Shown here in pieces: positions 1 through 12,001 of a stretch of 64,000 nt of DNA. The position numbers and the translations under genes are program-made. The notes beneath the pieces were generated by a model that was not told the origin of the DNA, did no database searches, and saw nothing but the letters and a program-made list of their open reading frames with translations. Position 1 is the stretch's first letter. Each line of letters begins with the position of its first letter. Where the stretch lies: assembly GCA_947172415.1 (NCBI GenBank), contig OX359196.1, positions 5,643,901 through 5,707,900 of the forward strand, in the 5' to 3' direction. This stretch comes from Chondrosia reniformis. Its lineage: Eukaryota > Porifera > Demospongiae > Chondrillida > Chondrillidae.

Positions 1-638
1 TGTCTTCTGCTACCTGCCTCCTGACTCATAGCACTATGTGCCCTATCTCTTGTGACCTTTACAGCAAATGCTTTAATTGGTCCCCTCTTCTTAGGAGGTG
101 AGGTTGTGATGTCATGTGACCCAGGCTGAAGGGACTTGAGCAGCTGGTCCAGTGCACTGTTGGGCTTCACTTGCATGGGAGGGATGGTCGGTAGGCCACG
201 CTTATGCCATGGTCCATCCACTCCTTCCACTTTCCTCTTACTGAAGGGAGAACCCTCTCTACTAAGGGGTCTACTGGAGGACTTACTACTGGGTCTAGAG
301 TTTGGCAAACTGCCACTCCGAGGAGCAGGACGAAGGTCAAAGGTCACAATATTTGTTGGTACAAATACTCCAAAAGTGTCTTCACACTGAAAGTACCGAA
401 CTCCATTAAAGGAACCATTGTTTTTGCCTATTTTCCTGTCCAGCTCAATCCCCGCCCACATTCCCTCTGCTGACTCCAGTGGTCCAACATATCTTAACAC
501 TCCTCTCTTTTCACACTTGTCTTTGACAGAGAAATAACTTACTCTCCTTCCAATATCTCGCAGGGTCATGCGATCTTTGAGGGAGGAGGTGGAGTCTGAA
601 GACAGTGTACTTACTGAATTGGAGGACAGGAAGTCCAT
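1..638 (-). CDS. CAP-Gly domain protein, N-terminal part (runs off the left edge)
   Basis: One open frame runs leftward from an ATG at 638 to the window edge, about 212 residues. Residues 29-98 form a CAP-Gly domain, which binds EEY/F tails of tubulin and end-binding proteins. Visible landmarks are the IGRRV start, RGVLRYVGP, a WAGIELD strand, GKNNG (71-75; the family norm is GKNDG) and GVRYFQC followed by GVFVP. After the domain comes a Ser/Arg/Pro-rich linker. The exon has an acceptor at 689-690. An untranslated upstream exon ending at 1260 (donor CAG/GTAAGT) is likely, because its frame is closed by stops. The gene is head-to-head with the WD40 gene. It could be a CLIP-, CYLD- or other CAP-Gly-type protein; the missing C-terminus prevents a choice. 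Confidence 0.8.
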   Translation of the reverse strand, partial: MDFLSSNSVSTLSSDSTSSLKDRMTLRDIGRRVSYFSVKDKCEKRGVLRYVGPLESAEGMWAGIELDRKIGKNNGSFNGVRYFQCEDTFGVFVPTNIVTFDLRPAPRSGSLPNSRPSSKSSSRPLSREGSPFSKRKVEGVDGPWHKRGLPTIPPMQVKPNSALDQLLKSLQPGSHDITTSPPKKRGPIKAFAVKVTRDRAHSAMSQEAGSRR

Positions 639-1260
639 TCCTACAGAATACAAGTGTCTAAATGAAGCATCACTGGATATCTTCTCACCTGATTTGGTAC
701 ACAAAAATGACCTAACTTTATTGGTATGTTAGATTAACAAACTATACTTCCATTAAAATTATTCTTAGACAACAAAAACCTTTCAAATATGTAGACAATA
801 TGCAATTGGAGGGATTCCAAGGTTGGGATAACCATACTTTGAATATTTTACTTAGAAAACTGTATCTCAAGTTAAGATTTCTCGAGGAATCCATCCATGC
901 ACACACTTCTACCGTATGTGTATTACAAGTAATATCGTAATTGGTAAGCAGTTCGGCAAATTAGCTCCTCAACCGCTACTTAAATTTCTAGACAATGGAC
1001 GGTTATGATTAGTACGATTTGAGTGTTTACAGCGACATAACTATAAACTGTACTAAACAATCGCATCAGAATTAGATGAAGATCTCACTGCTTACAGACA
1101 TGCAGCTAAAAATCTGTAAGATCACTATTTATCGATCACTCCATCTCGTGCTCAACTCTTCCCAACGCGGCCGAGAGGGCATTTTGAAATCGAAGGTCTT
1201 TCCTACTCTGTCGCCAGTCAGAAGTTATTTAAATATGTTTTAGATATTCAGCTACTTACC

Positions 1261-1405
1261 TGAATCCGGCTGGCAGAACTCTCCTATCCCGACCAACGTT
1301 TTTCAAGGGCAGACATCTGGATAGAAAAGGAAGCTATACCTACGAATTAGGCGCCCAGACCATAGGGGCTAACGGAAGTTGTTGTTTGATCGGAAGTAGC
1401 CAAAA
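1261..1405. promoter_or_regulatory. Shared divergent promoter of the CAP-Gly and WD40 genes
   Basis: The last base of the putative 5' untranslated exon of the minus-strand CAP-Gly gene is at 1260, and the WD40 ATG is at 1406. Both transcripts must therefore start within or close to this short interval. No TATA box is evident. This is inferred from gene layout only. Confidence 0.5.
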
Positions 1406-2383
1406 ATGGGTGGGAAGGAATCGAAGGAGTTCAAAGCAGAATGTGCCAGTGTGCTGATTGCCCACACTGATACAGTGACGCACTGTGCTTTCTCTCCAAA
1501 CGAGAAATGGATAGCAACCTGCGGAACAGACAAAAAAGTGTTTTTGTGGGACGTCAAAAAGATGAAGATCATCAAGGAGTTTGCTCTGCATAAAGGAGCT
1601 GTAACTTGCTGCGATTTCTCCGCTAATGGTGAATTTCTTATTACATGTGGCAGAGATAAAGTATTAGCAGTATTTGACCTGAAGAAAATGGAATCTATAA
1701 AGCGCTACGCAGCTCACGAGGCGCCGGTCTTGTACTGCGTATATTTACCAGGATCGAGCTATGAATTTGCGACTGCAGCTGAGGTACGTGGAAACGATCT
1801 GTTATATATTAAGTAATCGTGTCATTTCATCCGTTAGGATGGTACCGCGACAGTATGGGATGCGCAAGGCGGCAAGGTGAAGAAGCGACATTTGGAGGGA
1901 CACCGCGGTCCAATCAATTGCATCTCCTTCTCCAGTGATACTATAACAATGGCGACTGCATCAGACGACTGTACCCTAAAATTGTGGAACAGATCCACTG
2001 GGAGGCAGATTGCAAGTTTAAAGGAGGAGGGAGATGGAAGGGTGCACACCTGCCACTTCTCTCCTGATGGTGTACTCATAGCCGCATTGGTAGGGCACGC
2101 GAAGGTGCGCCTGTGGAATGCACCCTTGCAAAACACTGTAATGATCATTGATGGGACTCATGAAGGCTTCTATAGATGGTGTTCCTTCTCACCGGATGGC
2201 AAGTTCATAGTCACCTCCTCAGACGATGCGTCTTATGCTCTCTGGGACATTGAGGGCAAGGCACAGCTAGTTCATCACAGCAAGGACGCCCATAGCTCTG
2301 GGATTAGATTTGTTCTGTTTTCGGAGAGTGGAAAGTACTTAGCCACTGCAGGATATGACAAAACGGTCCACATATGGCACTAG
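1406..2383 (+). CDS. WD40-repeat protein, 307 aa, two coding exons
   Basis: Exons are 1406-1783 and 1838-2383, joined in phase (GAG/GAT) across a 54-bp GT-AG intron. The product is almost wholly WD40 repeats, about seven blades. Repeat-ending strands such as KVFLWD, TATVWD, LKLWN, VRLWN, YALWD and VHIWH are visible, each preceded by a GH-type or (A)H turn and an S-A/S-D loop. A single beta-propeller filling the chain suggests a scaffold. The closest types I recall are the WDR38/WDR88 group, but propellers are hard to assign by eye. The N-terminus reads MGGKES, which fits the N-myristoylation rule (Gly2, Ser6), so the protein may be membrane-tethered. The start has a good context (aaaATGG). 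Confidence 0.85.
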
Positions 2384-2561
2384 CCCATTTGTAGCTAACT
2401 TTATATTGTTAATTTTGTAACATTGCTAAATCTAGTATATAATTTTGTTAATTCTGAGCACCAAATAGGATAAGCTGAAACTCGTAACTCCATCCGACCA
2501 GCTTAACTGTGCAGTTAACAGTTTCTGCATGACCAGATATTAACTTGTATATACAAAAGTG

Positions 2562-2780
2562 GTATGTTAAGCACCAGCTTAATATATAAACTATAACACT
2601 ATTATTGTATAAAATGTTAAGCACCAGCTTAATATATAAATTATAACACTATTATTGTATAAAATGTTAAGCACCAGCCATAGTTATTATACATTTCTCC
2701 ATATGTTAAGCACCAGCTTAATATATAAATTATAACACTATTATTGTATAAAATGTTAAGCACCAGCCATACTTATTACA
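2562..2780. repeat. Short tandem repeat carrying the GTTAAGCACCAG motif
   Basis: A unit of about 50 bp beginning GTTAAGCACCAGCTTAAT, followed by an AT-rich stretch, recurs about three times, with partial copies whose 3' half differs. The first 12 bases are the same as the right half of the hairpin in the 105-bp A repeat that begins about 580 bp downstream. The stretch 2781-3356 after it holds no recognisable gene or repeat. Confidence 0.8.
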
Positions 2781-3356
2781 GTTCTCCGTATAGTACTCCT
2801 TAGTACGGTCGTCGGGCTTTCCAAGTTTGTTTTTCGACGGCTTCGAGACATTAGTCGTTCTAATGCAAAAGGTTAAATAAACACATTCAAAAAGAAAGAA
2901 AGCAATCGGTTTTGGAAGTCGCTTTGCCTGAAGGTGCAGTTAACTTGGACTTGATCGTTTATGGCGAACTAGATAATGTGCTCTGCATTAGGGAATGAAT
3001 CATTAAATATCGAGGTTAGACAGTTCGTTTTAATTCTGTCAGGATAGAAAAGCGTAGAATACATTGAAGCGTTGGTTAATCATAGCGACTCACAGCCAGG
3101 TTTAGCAGCACGTAGGCCATGCAATGACACAACTCCAATACGCGCTCGCATGTATAAACAATATATAGTCCGTATTTTTTGCTTTAAAATAAGACCGTGA
3201 ATTCATATGCATACAATTTTCCATAATTATATCCTATATGCTGCTCCCATTCTTCATCCACATATACAAGTAAACGATGCTTAACATTCAGTGCACTTTA
3301 AGCAAATGGGAACAGTTTGGGTCTGCAACTACTAAACCTACAAATGTATGATTACC

Positions 3357-3920
3357 TGGTGCTTAAGCCAAAAAGTGGATTAAGCACCAGGAGGCCTATA
3401 GGAGCTACAAGGTATCATTTCAAGTCACCTCGATTGCATTTTCCAATGGTATCAGGCTTGCCGGTGCTTAAGCCAAAATGTGGGTTAAGCACCAGGAGGC
3501 TTATAGGAGCTGCAATGTGTCATTTCAAGTCACCTCTATTGCATTTTCCAATAGTACAAGGCTTGCCAGTGCTTAAGCCAAAAAGTGGATTAAGCACCAG
3601 GAGGCTTATAGGAGCTACAAGGTATCATTTCAAGTCACCTCTATTGCATTTTCCAATAGTACAAGGCTTGCCGGTGCTTAAGCCAAAATGTGGATTAAGC
3701 ACCAGGAGGCTTATAGGAGCTACAAGGTATCATTTCAAGTCACCTCTATTGCATTTTCCAATAGTACAAGGCTTGCCGGTGCTTAAGCCAAAATGTGGGT
3801 TAAGCATCAGGAGGCCTATAGGAGCTGCAAGGTGTCATTTCAAGTCACCTTGATTACATTTTCCAATAGTACATGACTTGCCAGTGCTTAAGCCAAAACG
3901 TTGGTTAAACACTGGAGGCC
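3357..3920 (+). repeat. 105-bp tandem repeat A, about 5.4 copies
   Basis: Copies start near 3359, 3464, 3569, 3674, 3779 and 3884, a spacing of 105-106 bp. Each unit has an interrupted palindrome, GGTGCTTAAGCC, then a 7-base loop, then GGGTTAAGCACC or a close variant. The unit length is a multiple of three and free of stops in one frame, which creates a repetitive open frame of 178 codons; I regard that as a by-product rather than a gene. The block ends at TATA, where it changes abruptly to the 169-bp B satellite. Confidence 0.9.
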
Positions 3921-5533
3921 TATACCAGAATTTAATGTACATCGAGTGCTGTAACTCTATCAAATGGAAAGATATGAAGCTGTGACTTTGTATCAGCATT
4001 CACAGACACATATGGAGTATGTCCAATGAGTTTTTGAAATTTTGTTGAAACTGAAAATTTGCCCTATCTCTCACACTACATTAACTTTGTATACCAGAAT
4101 TTAATGTACATCGAGTGCTGTAACTCTATCAAATGGAAAGATATGAAGCTGTGACTTTGTGTCAGCATTCACAGACACCTATAGAGTATGTCCAATGGGT
4201 TTTTGAATTTTTGATGAAACTTAAAATTTGCCCTATCTCTCACTATACATTAACTTTGTATACCAGAATTTAATGTTCATTGAGGGCTGTCACTCCATCA
4301 AATGGGGAGATATGAAGCTAAATCTTTGTGTCAGCATTCACAGACATCTATAGAACATTTCCAATGGGTTTGTGAAATTTTGATGAAACTTAAAATTTGC
4401 CCTATCCCTCACACTACATTAACTTGGTATACCAGAATTTAATGTACATCGAGTGCTGTAACTCTATCAAATGGAAAGATATGAAGCTGTGACTTTGTAT
4501 CAGCATTCACAGACACATATGGAGTATGTCCAATGAGTTTTTGAAATTTTGTTGAAACTGAAAATTTGCCCTATCTCTCACCATACATTAACTTTGTATA
4601 CCAGAATTTAATGTACATCGAGTGCTGTAACTCTATCAAATGGAAAGATATGAAGCTGTGACTTTGTGTCAGCATTCACAGACACCTATAGAGTATGTCC
4701 AATGGGTTTTTGAATTTTTGATGAAACTTAAAATTTGCCCTATCTCTCACTATACATTAACTTTGTATACCAGAATTTAATGTTCATTGAGGGCTGTCAC
4801 TCCATCAAATGGGGAGATATGAAGCTAAATCTTTGTGTCAGCATTCACAGACATCTATAGAACATTTCCAATGGGTTTGTGAAATTTTGATGAAACTTAA
4901 AATTTGCCCTATCCCTCACACTACATTAACTTGGTATACCAGAATTTAATGTACATCGAGTGCTGTAACTCTATCAAATGGAAAGATATGAAGCTGTGAC
5001 TTTGTGTCAGCATTCACAGACACCTATAGAGTATGTCCAATGGGTTTTTGAATTTTTGATGAAACTTAAAATTTGCCCTATCTCTCACCATACATTAACT
5101 TTGTATACCAGAATTTAATGTTCATTGAGGGCTATCACTCCATCAAATCGGGAGATATGAAGCTAAATCTTTGTGTCAGCATTCACAGACATCTATAGAA
5201 CATTTCCAATGGGTTTGTGAAATTTTGATGAAATTTAAAATTTGCCCTATCTCTCACACTACATTAACTTGGTATACCAGAATTTAATGTACATCGAGTG
5301 CTGTAACTCTATCAAATGGAAAGATATGAAGCTGTGACTTTGTGTCAGCATTCACAGACACCTATAGAGTATGTCCAATGGGTTTTTGAATTTTTGATGA
5401 AACTTAAAATTTGCCCTATCTCTCACTATACATTAACTTTGTATACCAGAATTTAATGTTCATTGAGGGCTGTCACTCCATCAAATGGGGAGATTTGAAG
5501 CTAAATCTTTGTGTCAGCATTCACAGACATCTA
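3921..5533 (+). repeat. 169-bp satellite B, block 1, with higher-order order V1-V2-V3
   Basis: The TATACCAGAATTTAATG landmark recurs every 169 bp (its first C at 3925, 4094, 4263, 4432, 4601 and onward). Three monomer types alternate. V1 has TTTGTATCAGC and CACATATGGAG. V2 has CACCTATAGAG and TTTTTGAATTTTTG. V3 has TGTTCATTGAGGGC and GGGGAGATATG. The early part runs V1-V2-V3 twice and then V2-V3 pairs, which is a higher-order repeat. The last monomer carries the variant GGGGAGATTTGAAG and runs straight into unit E. Confidence 0.93.
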
Positions 5534-6572
5534 ATAAAACCGGCCTAGTTGAAAATCGATCATAGACATTAATATCGTACAGGCGATAAATATCGGACCT
5601 CTCACTATCTCTAGTTTTCTGTATCATGAAAAGTCGCTCTCCTCCCTCCACCAAGACACATACAGGCGTTTATCCATTTGCCACAGTTTTTAGATGTATT
5701 GGAAATACTGCGTATGTGTGTAAAATTGCTTGGAACGATTCACTGGTCTGGAATTAAAGTGGAATAAATTGACAATTTCTCGAAAATAATTGGGATCAGA
5801 AAAGTCGTTCTCCTCGGCCCATCAAGACACTTACAGGATTTTGTCGCTTTTCCCAATTCTCAGGTGGACCACTAATACTGCCTATGTCTTTAAATTTGCT
5901 TGAAACAATTCACTGATCTGGAAATAACGAGAAATATATTAAAAAAGGTCCCAACCACAACCGTTTTCTTTGGACAAAACTTCATATAAATAGAAGCGAA
6001 AAACCTTATATAGTAGGCCTACCTGGACACATCTCTATGGTGGTTGCGGTTCCCATAGAGGTTGGTAGCGCTTAGACTCTGAAGCTGTCTCCTAATCGGT
6101 TGGTGCCATAGAGACGTGCTCACCAATAATCCGGATTTCGGGGGGGTTCCACGTAATGTGGGATTGGCATCTGATATCTTAGGATTCATATGAGTCGGCC
6201 ATATCGAGAAGAACTGGTTCTTCTCACGCAAGTGACACCCAAAGCTCAACTCGGCAGAGCGTTACCACCGATCCCGGCCTCTGAGCGTCGTGGATGGTAG
6301 CGTTCGGTATGGTCCAACTTTTTTTCTTTGGAGTTTCGTTGGCCGTCGATCGGCAAAATTTCACTTTAACGAGATCCATATAAAATATATAGATAGGTAG
6401 TACTTCAATAGCAATCAAGTACTACACAGTGCATATCCCTATGCATAAAAAATTGGAAAGTATTCTAAATTTTCAGATATAGTGGCCGATATAGTATGGA
6501 ATTTTGTCTTTATTATAATACCTTCTAACGGTCGGCCATATATAGTATTACGCAATTTTCTCTAACAAAACA
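5534..6572. repeat. 1.04-kb unit E, copy 1
   Basis: Begins at ATAAAACCGGCCTAG and ends at CTAACAAAACA, with B satellite directly on both sides. It is nearly identical to copies at 10037, 12002 and 15908 and to inverted copies at 46732 and 49023. It contains an internal imperfect duplication (about 5620-5795 and 5793-5945), and a GC-richer core with three perfect hairpins. On the minus strand it carries a TATATAAGG box and two overlapping small frames of 64 and 76 codons (initiation codons not all ATG). I recognise no transposase or other protein. It could be a non-autonomous mobile element, a non-coding RNA unit, or simply a long satellite monomer. Confidence 0.85.
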
Positions 6573-9500
6573 TTACATTAACTGTAGTTCTGTAACTCTA
6601 TCAAATGGCGGGATATGAAGCTAAATCATTCTGTCAGCATTCACAGATATCCTATAGAGCATGTCCAATGGGTTTTTGAAATTTTGATGAAATTTAAAAT
6701 TTGCCCTATCTCTCACCATACATTAACTTTGTATACCAGAATTTAATGTACATCGAGTGCTGTAACTCTATCAAATGGAAAGATATGAAGCTGTGACTTT
6801 GTGTCAGCATTCACAGACATCTATAGAACATGTCCAATGGGTTTTTGAAATTTTGATGAAACTTTAAAATTTGCCTTATCTCTCACCATTCATTAACTTT
6901 GTATACCAGAATTTAATGTACATCGAGTGCTGTAACTCTATCAAATGGAAAGATATGAAGCTGTGACTTTGTGTCAGCATTCACAGACATCTATAGAACA
7001 TGTCCAATGGGTTTTTGAAATTTTGATGAAACTTTAAAATTTGCCTTATCTCTCACACTACATTAACTTTGTATACCAGAATTTAATGTACATCGAGTGC
7101 TGTAACTCTATCAAATGGAAAGATATGAAGCTGTGACTTTGTGTCAGCATTCACAGACATCTATAGAACATGTCCTATGAGTTTTTGAAATTTTGTTGAA
7201 ACTGAAAATTTGCCCTATCTCTCACTATACATTAACTTTGTATACCAGAATTTAATGTACATCGAGTGCTGTAACTCTATCAAATGGAAAGATATGAAGC
7301 TGTGACTTTGTGTCAGCATTCACAGACACCTATAGAGTATGTCCAATGGGTTTTTGAAATTTTGTTGAAACTGAAAATTTGCCCTATCTCTCACTATACA
7401 TTAACTTTGTATACCAGAATTTAATGTACATCGAGTGCTGTAACTCTATCAAATGGAAAGATATGAAGCTGTGACTTTGTGTCAGCATTCACAGACACCT
7501 ATAGAGTATGTCCAATGGGTTTTTGAATTTTTGATGAAACTTAAAATTTGCCCTATCTCTCACTATACATTAACTTTGTATACCAGAATTTAATGTTCAT
7601 TGAGGGCTGTCACTCCATCAAATGGGGAGATATGAAGCTAAATCTTTGTGTCAGCATTCACAGACATCTATAGAACATTTCCAATGGGTTTTTGAAATTT
7701 TGATGAAATTTAAAATTTGCCCTATCTCTCACACTACATTAACTTGGTATACCAGAATTTAATGTACATCGAGTGCTGTAACTCTATCAAATGGAAAGAT
7801 ATGAAGCTGTGACTTTGTGTCAGCATTCACAGACACCTATAGAGTATGTCCAATGGGTTTTTGAATTTTTGATGAAACTTAAAATTTGCCCTATCTCTCA
7901 CCATACATTAACTTTGTATACCAGAATTTAATGTTCATTGAGGGCTGTCACTCCATCAAATGGGGAGATATGAAGCTAAATCTTTGTGTCAGCATTCACA
8001 GACATCTATAGAACATTTCCAATGGGTTTGTGAAATTTTGATGAAACTGAAAATTTGCCCTATCCCTCACACTACATTAACTTGGTATACCAGAATTTAA
8101 TGTACATCGAGTGCTGTAACTCTATCAAATGGAAAGATATGAAGCTGTGACTTTGTGTCAGCATTCACAGACACCTATAGAGTATGTCCAATGGGTTTTT
8201 GAATTTTTGATGAAACTTAAAATTTGCCCTATCTCTCACTATACATTAACTTTGTATACCAGAATTTAATGTTCATTGAGGGCTGTCACTCCATCAAATG
8301 GGGAGATATGAAGCTAAATCTTTGTGTCAGCATTCACAGACATCTATAGAACATTTCCAATGGGTTTGTGAAATTTTGATGAAACTTAAAATTTGCCCTA
8401 TCCCTCACACTACATTAACTTGGTATACCAGAATTTAATGTACATCGAGTGCTGTAACTCTATCAAATGGAAAGATATGAAGCTGTGACTTTGTATCAGC
8501 ATTCACAGACACATATGGAGTATGTCCAATGAGTTTTTGAAATTTTGTTGAAATTGAAAATTTGCCTTATCTCTCACTATACATTAACTTTGTATACCAG
8601 AATTTAATGTACATCGAGTGCTGTAACTCTATCAAATGGAAAGATATGAAGCTGTGACTTTGTGTCAGCATTCACAGACACCTATAGAGTATGTCCAATG
8701 GGTTTTTGAAATTTTGTTGAAACTGAAAATTTGCCCTATCTCTCACCATACATTAACTTTGTATACCAGAATTTAATGTTCATTGAGGGCTGTCACTCCA
8801 TCAAATGGGGAGATATGAAGCTAAATCTTTGTGTCAGCATTCACAGACATCTATAGAACATTTCCAATGGGTTTTTGAAATTTTGATGAAATTTAAAATT
8901 TGCCCTATCTCTCACACTACATTAACTTGGTATACCACAATTTAATGTACATCGAGTGCTGTAACTCTATCAAATGGAAAGATATGAAGCTGTGACTTTG
9001 TGTCAGCATTCACAGACACCTATAGAGTATGTCCAATGGGTTTTTGAATTTTTGATGAAACTTAAAATTTGCCCTATCTCTCACCATACATTAACTTTGT
9101 ATACCAGAATTTAATGTTCATTGAGGGCTGTCACTCCATCAAATGGGGAGATATGAAGCTAAATCTTTGTGTCAGCATTCACAGACATCTATAGAACATT
9201 TCCAATGGGTTTGTGAAATTTTGATGAAACTTAAAATTTGCCCTATCCCTCACACTACATTAACTTGGTATACCAGAATTTAATGTACATCGAGTGCTGT
9301 AACTCTATCAAATGGAAAGATATGAAGCTGTGACTTTGTGTCAGCATTCACAGACACCTATAGAGTATGTCCAATGGGTTTTTGAATTTTTGATGAAACT
9401 TAAAATTTGCCCTATCTCTCACTATACATTAACTTTGTATACCAGAATTTAATGTTCATTGAGGGCTGTCACTCCATCAAATGGGGAGATATGAAGCTAA

Positions 9501-10036
9501 ATCTTTGTGTCAGCATTCACAGACATCTATAGAACATTTCCAATGGGTTTGTGAAATTTTGATGAAACTTAAAATTTGCCCTATCCCTCACACTACATTA
9601 ACTTGGTATACCAGAATTTAATGTACATCGAGTGCTGTAACTCTATCAAATGGAAAGATATGAAGCTGTGACTTTGTATCAGCATTCACAGACACATATG
9701 GAGTATGTCCAATGAGTTTTTGAAATTTTGTTGAAACTGAAAATTTGCCCTATCTCTCACTATACATTAACTTTGTATACCAGAATTTAATGTACATCGA
9801 GTGCTGTAACTCTATCAAATGGAAAGATATGAAGCTGTGACTTTGTGTCAGCATTCACAGACACCTATAGAGTATGTCCAATGGGTTTTTGAAATTTTGT
9901 TGAAACTGAAAATTTGCCCTATCTCTCACCATACATTAACTTTGTATACCAGAATTTAATGTTCATTGAGGGCTGTCACTCCATCAAATGGGGAGATTTG
10001 AAGCTAAATCTTTGTGTCAGCATTCACAGACATCTA
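6573..10036 (+). repeat. 169-bp satellite B, block 2 (about 20 monomers)
   Basis: Same monomer and period as block 1. The first monomer after unit E is a distinctive relic (TAGTTCTGTAACTC, GGCGGGATATG), then come V2-like monomers with CATCTATAGAACATG, then repeated V2-V3 and V1-V2-V3 runs. The block ends with the GGGGAGATTTGAAG monomer seen before every plus-strand E copy. Confidence 0.93.
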
Positions 10037-11075
10037 ATAAAACCGGCCTAGTTGAAAATCGATCATAGACATTAATATCGTACAGGCGATAAATATCGGA
10101 CCTCTCACTATCTCTAGTTTTCTGTATCATGAAAAGTCGCTCTCCTCCCTCCACCAAGACACATACAGGCGTTTATCCATTTGCCACAGTTTTGAGATGT
10201 ATTGGAAATACTGCGTATGTGTGTAAAATTGCTTGGAACGATTCACTGGTCTGGAATTAAAGTGGAATAAATTGACAATTTCTCGAAAATAATTGGGATC
10301 AGAAAAGTCGTTCTCCTCGGCCCATCAAGACACTTACAGGATTTTGTCGCTTTTCCCAATTCTCAGGTGGACCACTAATACTGCCTATGTCTTTAAATTT
10401 GCTTGAAACAATTCACTGATCTGGAAATAACGAGAAATATATTAAAAAAGGTCCCAACCACAACCGTTTTCTTTGGACAAAACTTCATATAAATAGAAGC
10501 GAAAAACCTTATATAGTAGGCCTACCTGGACACATCTCTATGGTGGTTGCGGTTCCCATAGAGGTTGGTAGCGCTTAGACTCTGAAGCTGTCTCCTAATC
10601 GGTTGGTGCCATAGAGACGTGCTCACCAATAATCCGGATTTCGGGGGGGTTCCACGTAATGTGGGATTGGCATCTGATATCTTAGGATTCATATGAGTCG
10701 GCCATATCGAGAAGAACTGGTTCTTCTCACGCAAGTGACACCCAAAGCTCAACTCGGCAGAGCGTTACCACCGATCCCGGCCTCTGAGCGTCGTGGATGG
10801 TAGCGTTCGGTATGGTCCAACTTTTTTTCTTTGGAGTTTCGTTGGCCGTCGATCGGCAAAATTTCACTTTAACGAGATCCATATAAAATATATAGATAGG
10901 TAGTACTTCAATAGCAATCAAGTACTACACAGTGCATATCCCTATGCATAAAAAATTGGAAAGTATTCTAAATTTTCAGATATAGTGGCCGATATAGTAT
11001 GGAATTTTGTCTTTATTATAATACCTTCTAACGGTCGGCCATATATAGTATTACGCAATTTTCTCTAACAAAACA
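10037..11075. repeat. 1.04-kb unit E, copy 2
   Basis: Same length as copy 1 (1,039 bp) and same junctions. It differs from copy 1 at only a few bases, for example TTTTGAGATG instead of TTTTTAGATG near the left end. It shares with copy 1 the variant ATAGATAGGTAGTAC, where later copies have ATAGATAGATAGTAC, so copies 1 and 2 look like the closest pair. Confidence 0.9.
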
Positions 11076-12001
11076 TTACATTAACTGTAGTTCTGTAACT
11101 CTATCAAATGGCGGGATATGAAGCTAAATCATTCTGTCAGCATTCACAGATATCCTATAGAGCATGTCCAATGGGTTTGTGAAATTTTGATGAAACTTAA
11201 AATTTGCCCTATCTCTCACTATACATTAACTTTGTATACCAGAATTTAATGTACATCGAGTGCTGTAACTCTATCAAATGGAAAGATATGAAGCTGTGAC
11301 TTTGTGTCAGCATTCACAGACATCTATAGAACATGTCCAATGGGTTTTTGAAATTTTGATGAAACTTAAAATTTGCCTTATCTCTCACCATACATTAACT
11401 TTGTATACCAGAATTTAATGTACATCGAGTGCTGTAACTCTATCAAATGGAAAGATATGGAGCTGTGACTTTGTGTCAGCATTCACAGACATCTATAGAA
11501 CATGTCCAATGGGTTTTTGAAATTTTGATGAAACTTAAAATTTGCCCTATCTCTCACCATACATTAACTTTGTATACCAGAATTTAATGTACATTGAGTG
11601 CTGTAACTCTATCAAATGGAAAGATATGAAGCTGTGACTTTGTGTCAGCATTCACAGACATCTATAGAACATGTCCAAAGGGTTTTTGAAATTTTGATGA
11701 AACTAAAATTTGCCTTATCTCTCACCATACATTAACTTTGTATACCAGAATTTAATGTACATCGAGTGCTGTAACTCTATCAAATGGAAAGATATGAAGC
11801 TGTGACTTTGTGTCAGCATTCACAGACACCTATAGAGTATGTCCAATGGGTTTTTGAATTTTTGATGAAACTTAAAATTTGCCCTATCTCTCACCATACA
11901 TTAACTTTGTATACCAGAATTTAATGTTCATTGAGGGCTGTCACTCCATCAAATGGGGAGATTTGAAGCTAAATCTTTGTGTCAGCATTCACAGGCATCT
12001 A
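11076..12001 (+). repeat. 169-bp satellite B, block 3 (about 5.5 monomers)
   Basis: Starts with the same relic monomer as block 2 and ends with the GGGGAGATTTGAAG monomer. One monomer has GATATGGAGC in place of GATATGAAGC; the same variant recurs at the same place in blocks 4 and 6, so these blocks are copies of one another. Confidence 0.92.

Noticed and set aside
204..473. Plus-strand frames in the first 500 bp
   Set aside because: They are shadows of the minus-strand CAP-Gly exon, whose frame is longer and carries a recognisable domain.
3317..3853. A 178-codon open frame with a 35-residue repeat
   Set aside because: It is the 105-bp A repeat read in its stop-free frame; the frame exists because 105 is divisible by three, and copies elsewhere are broken by single-base changes.
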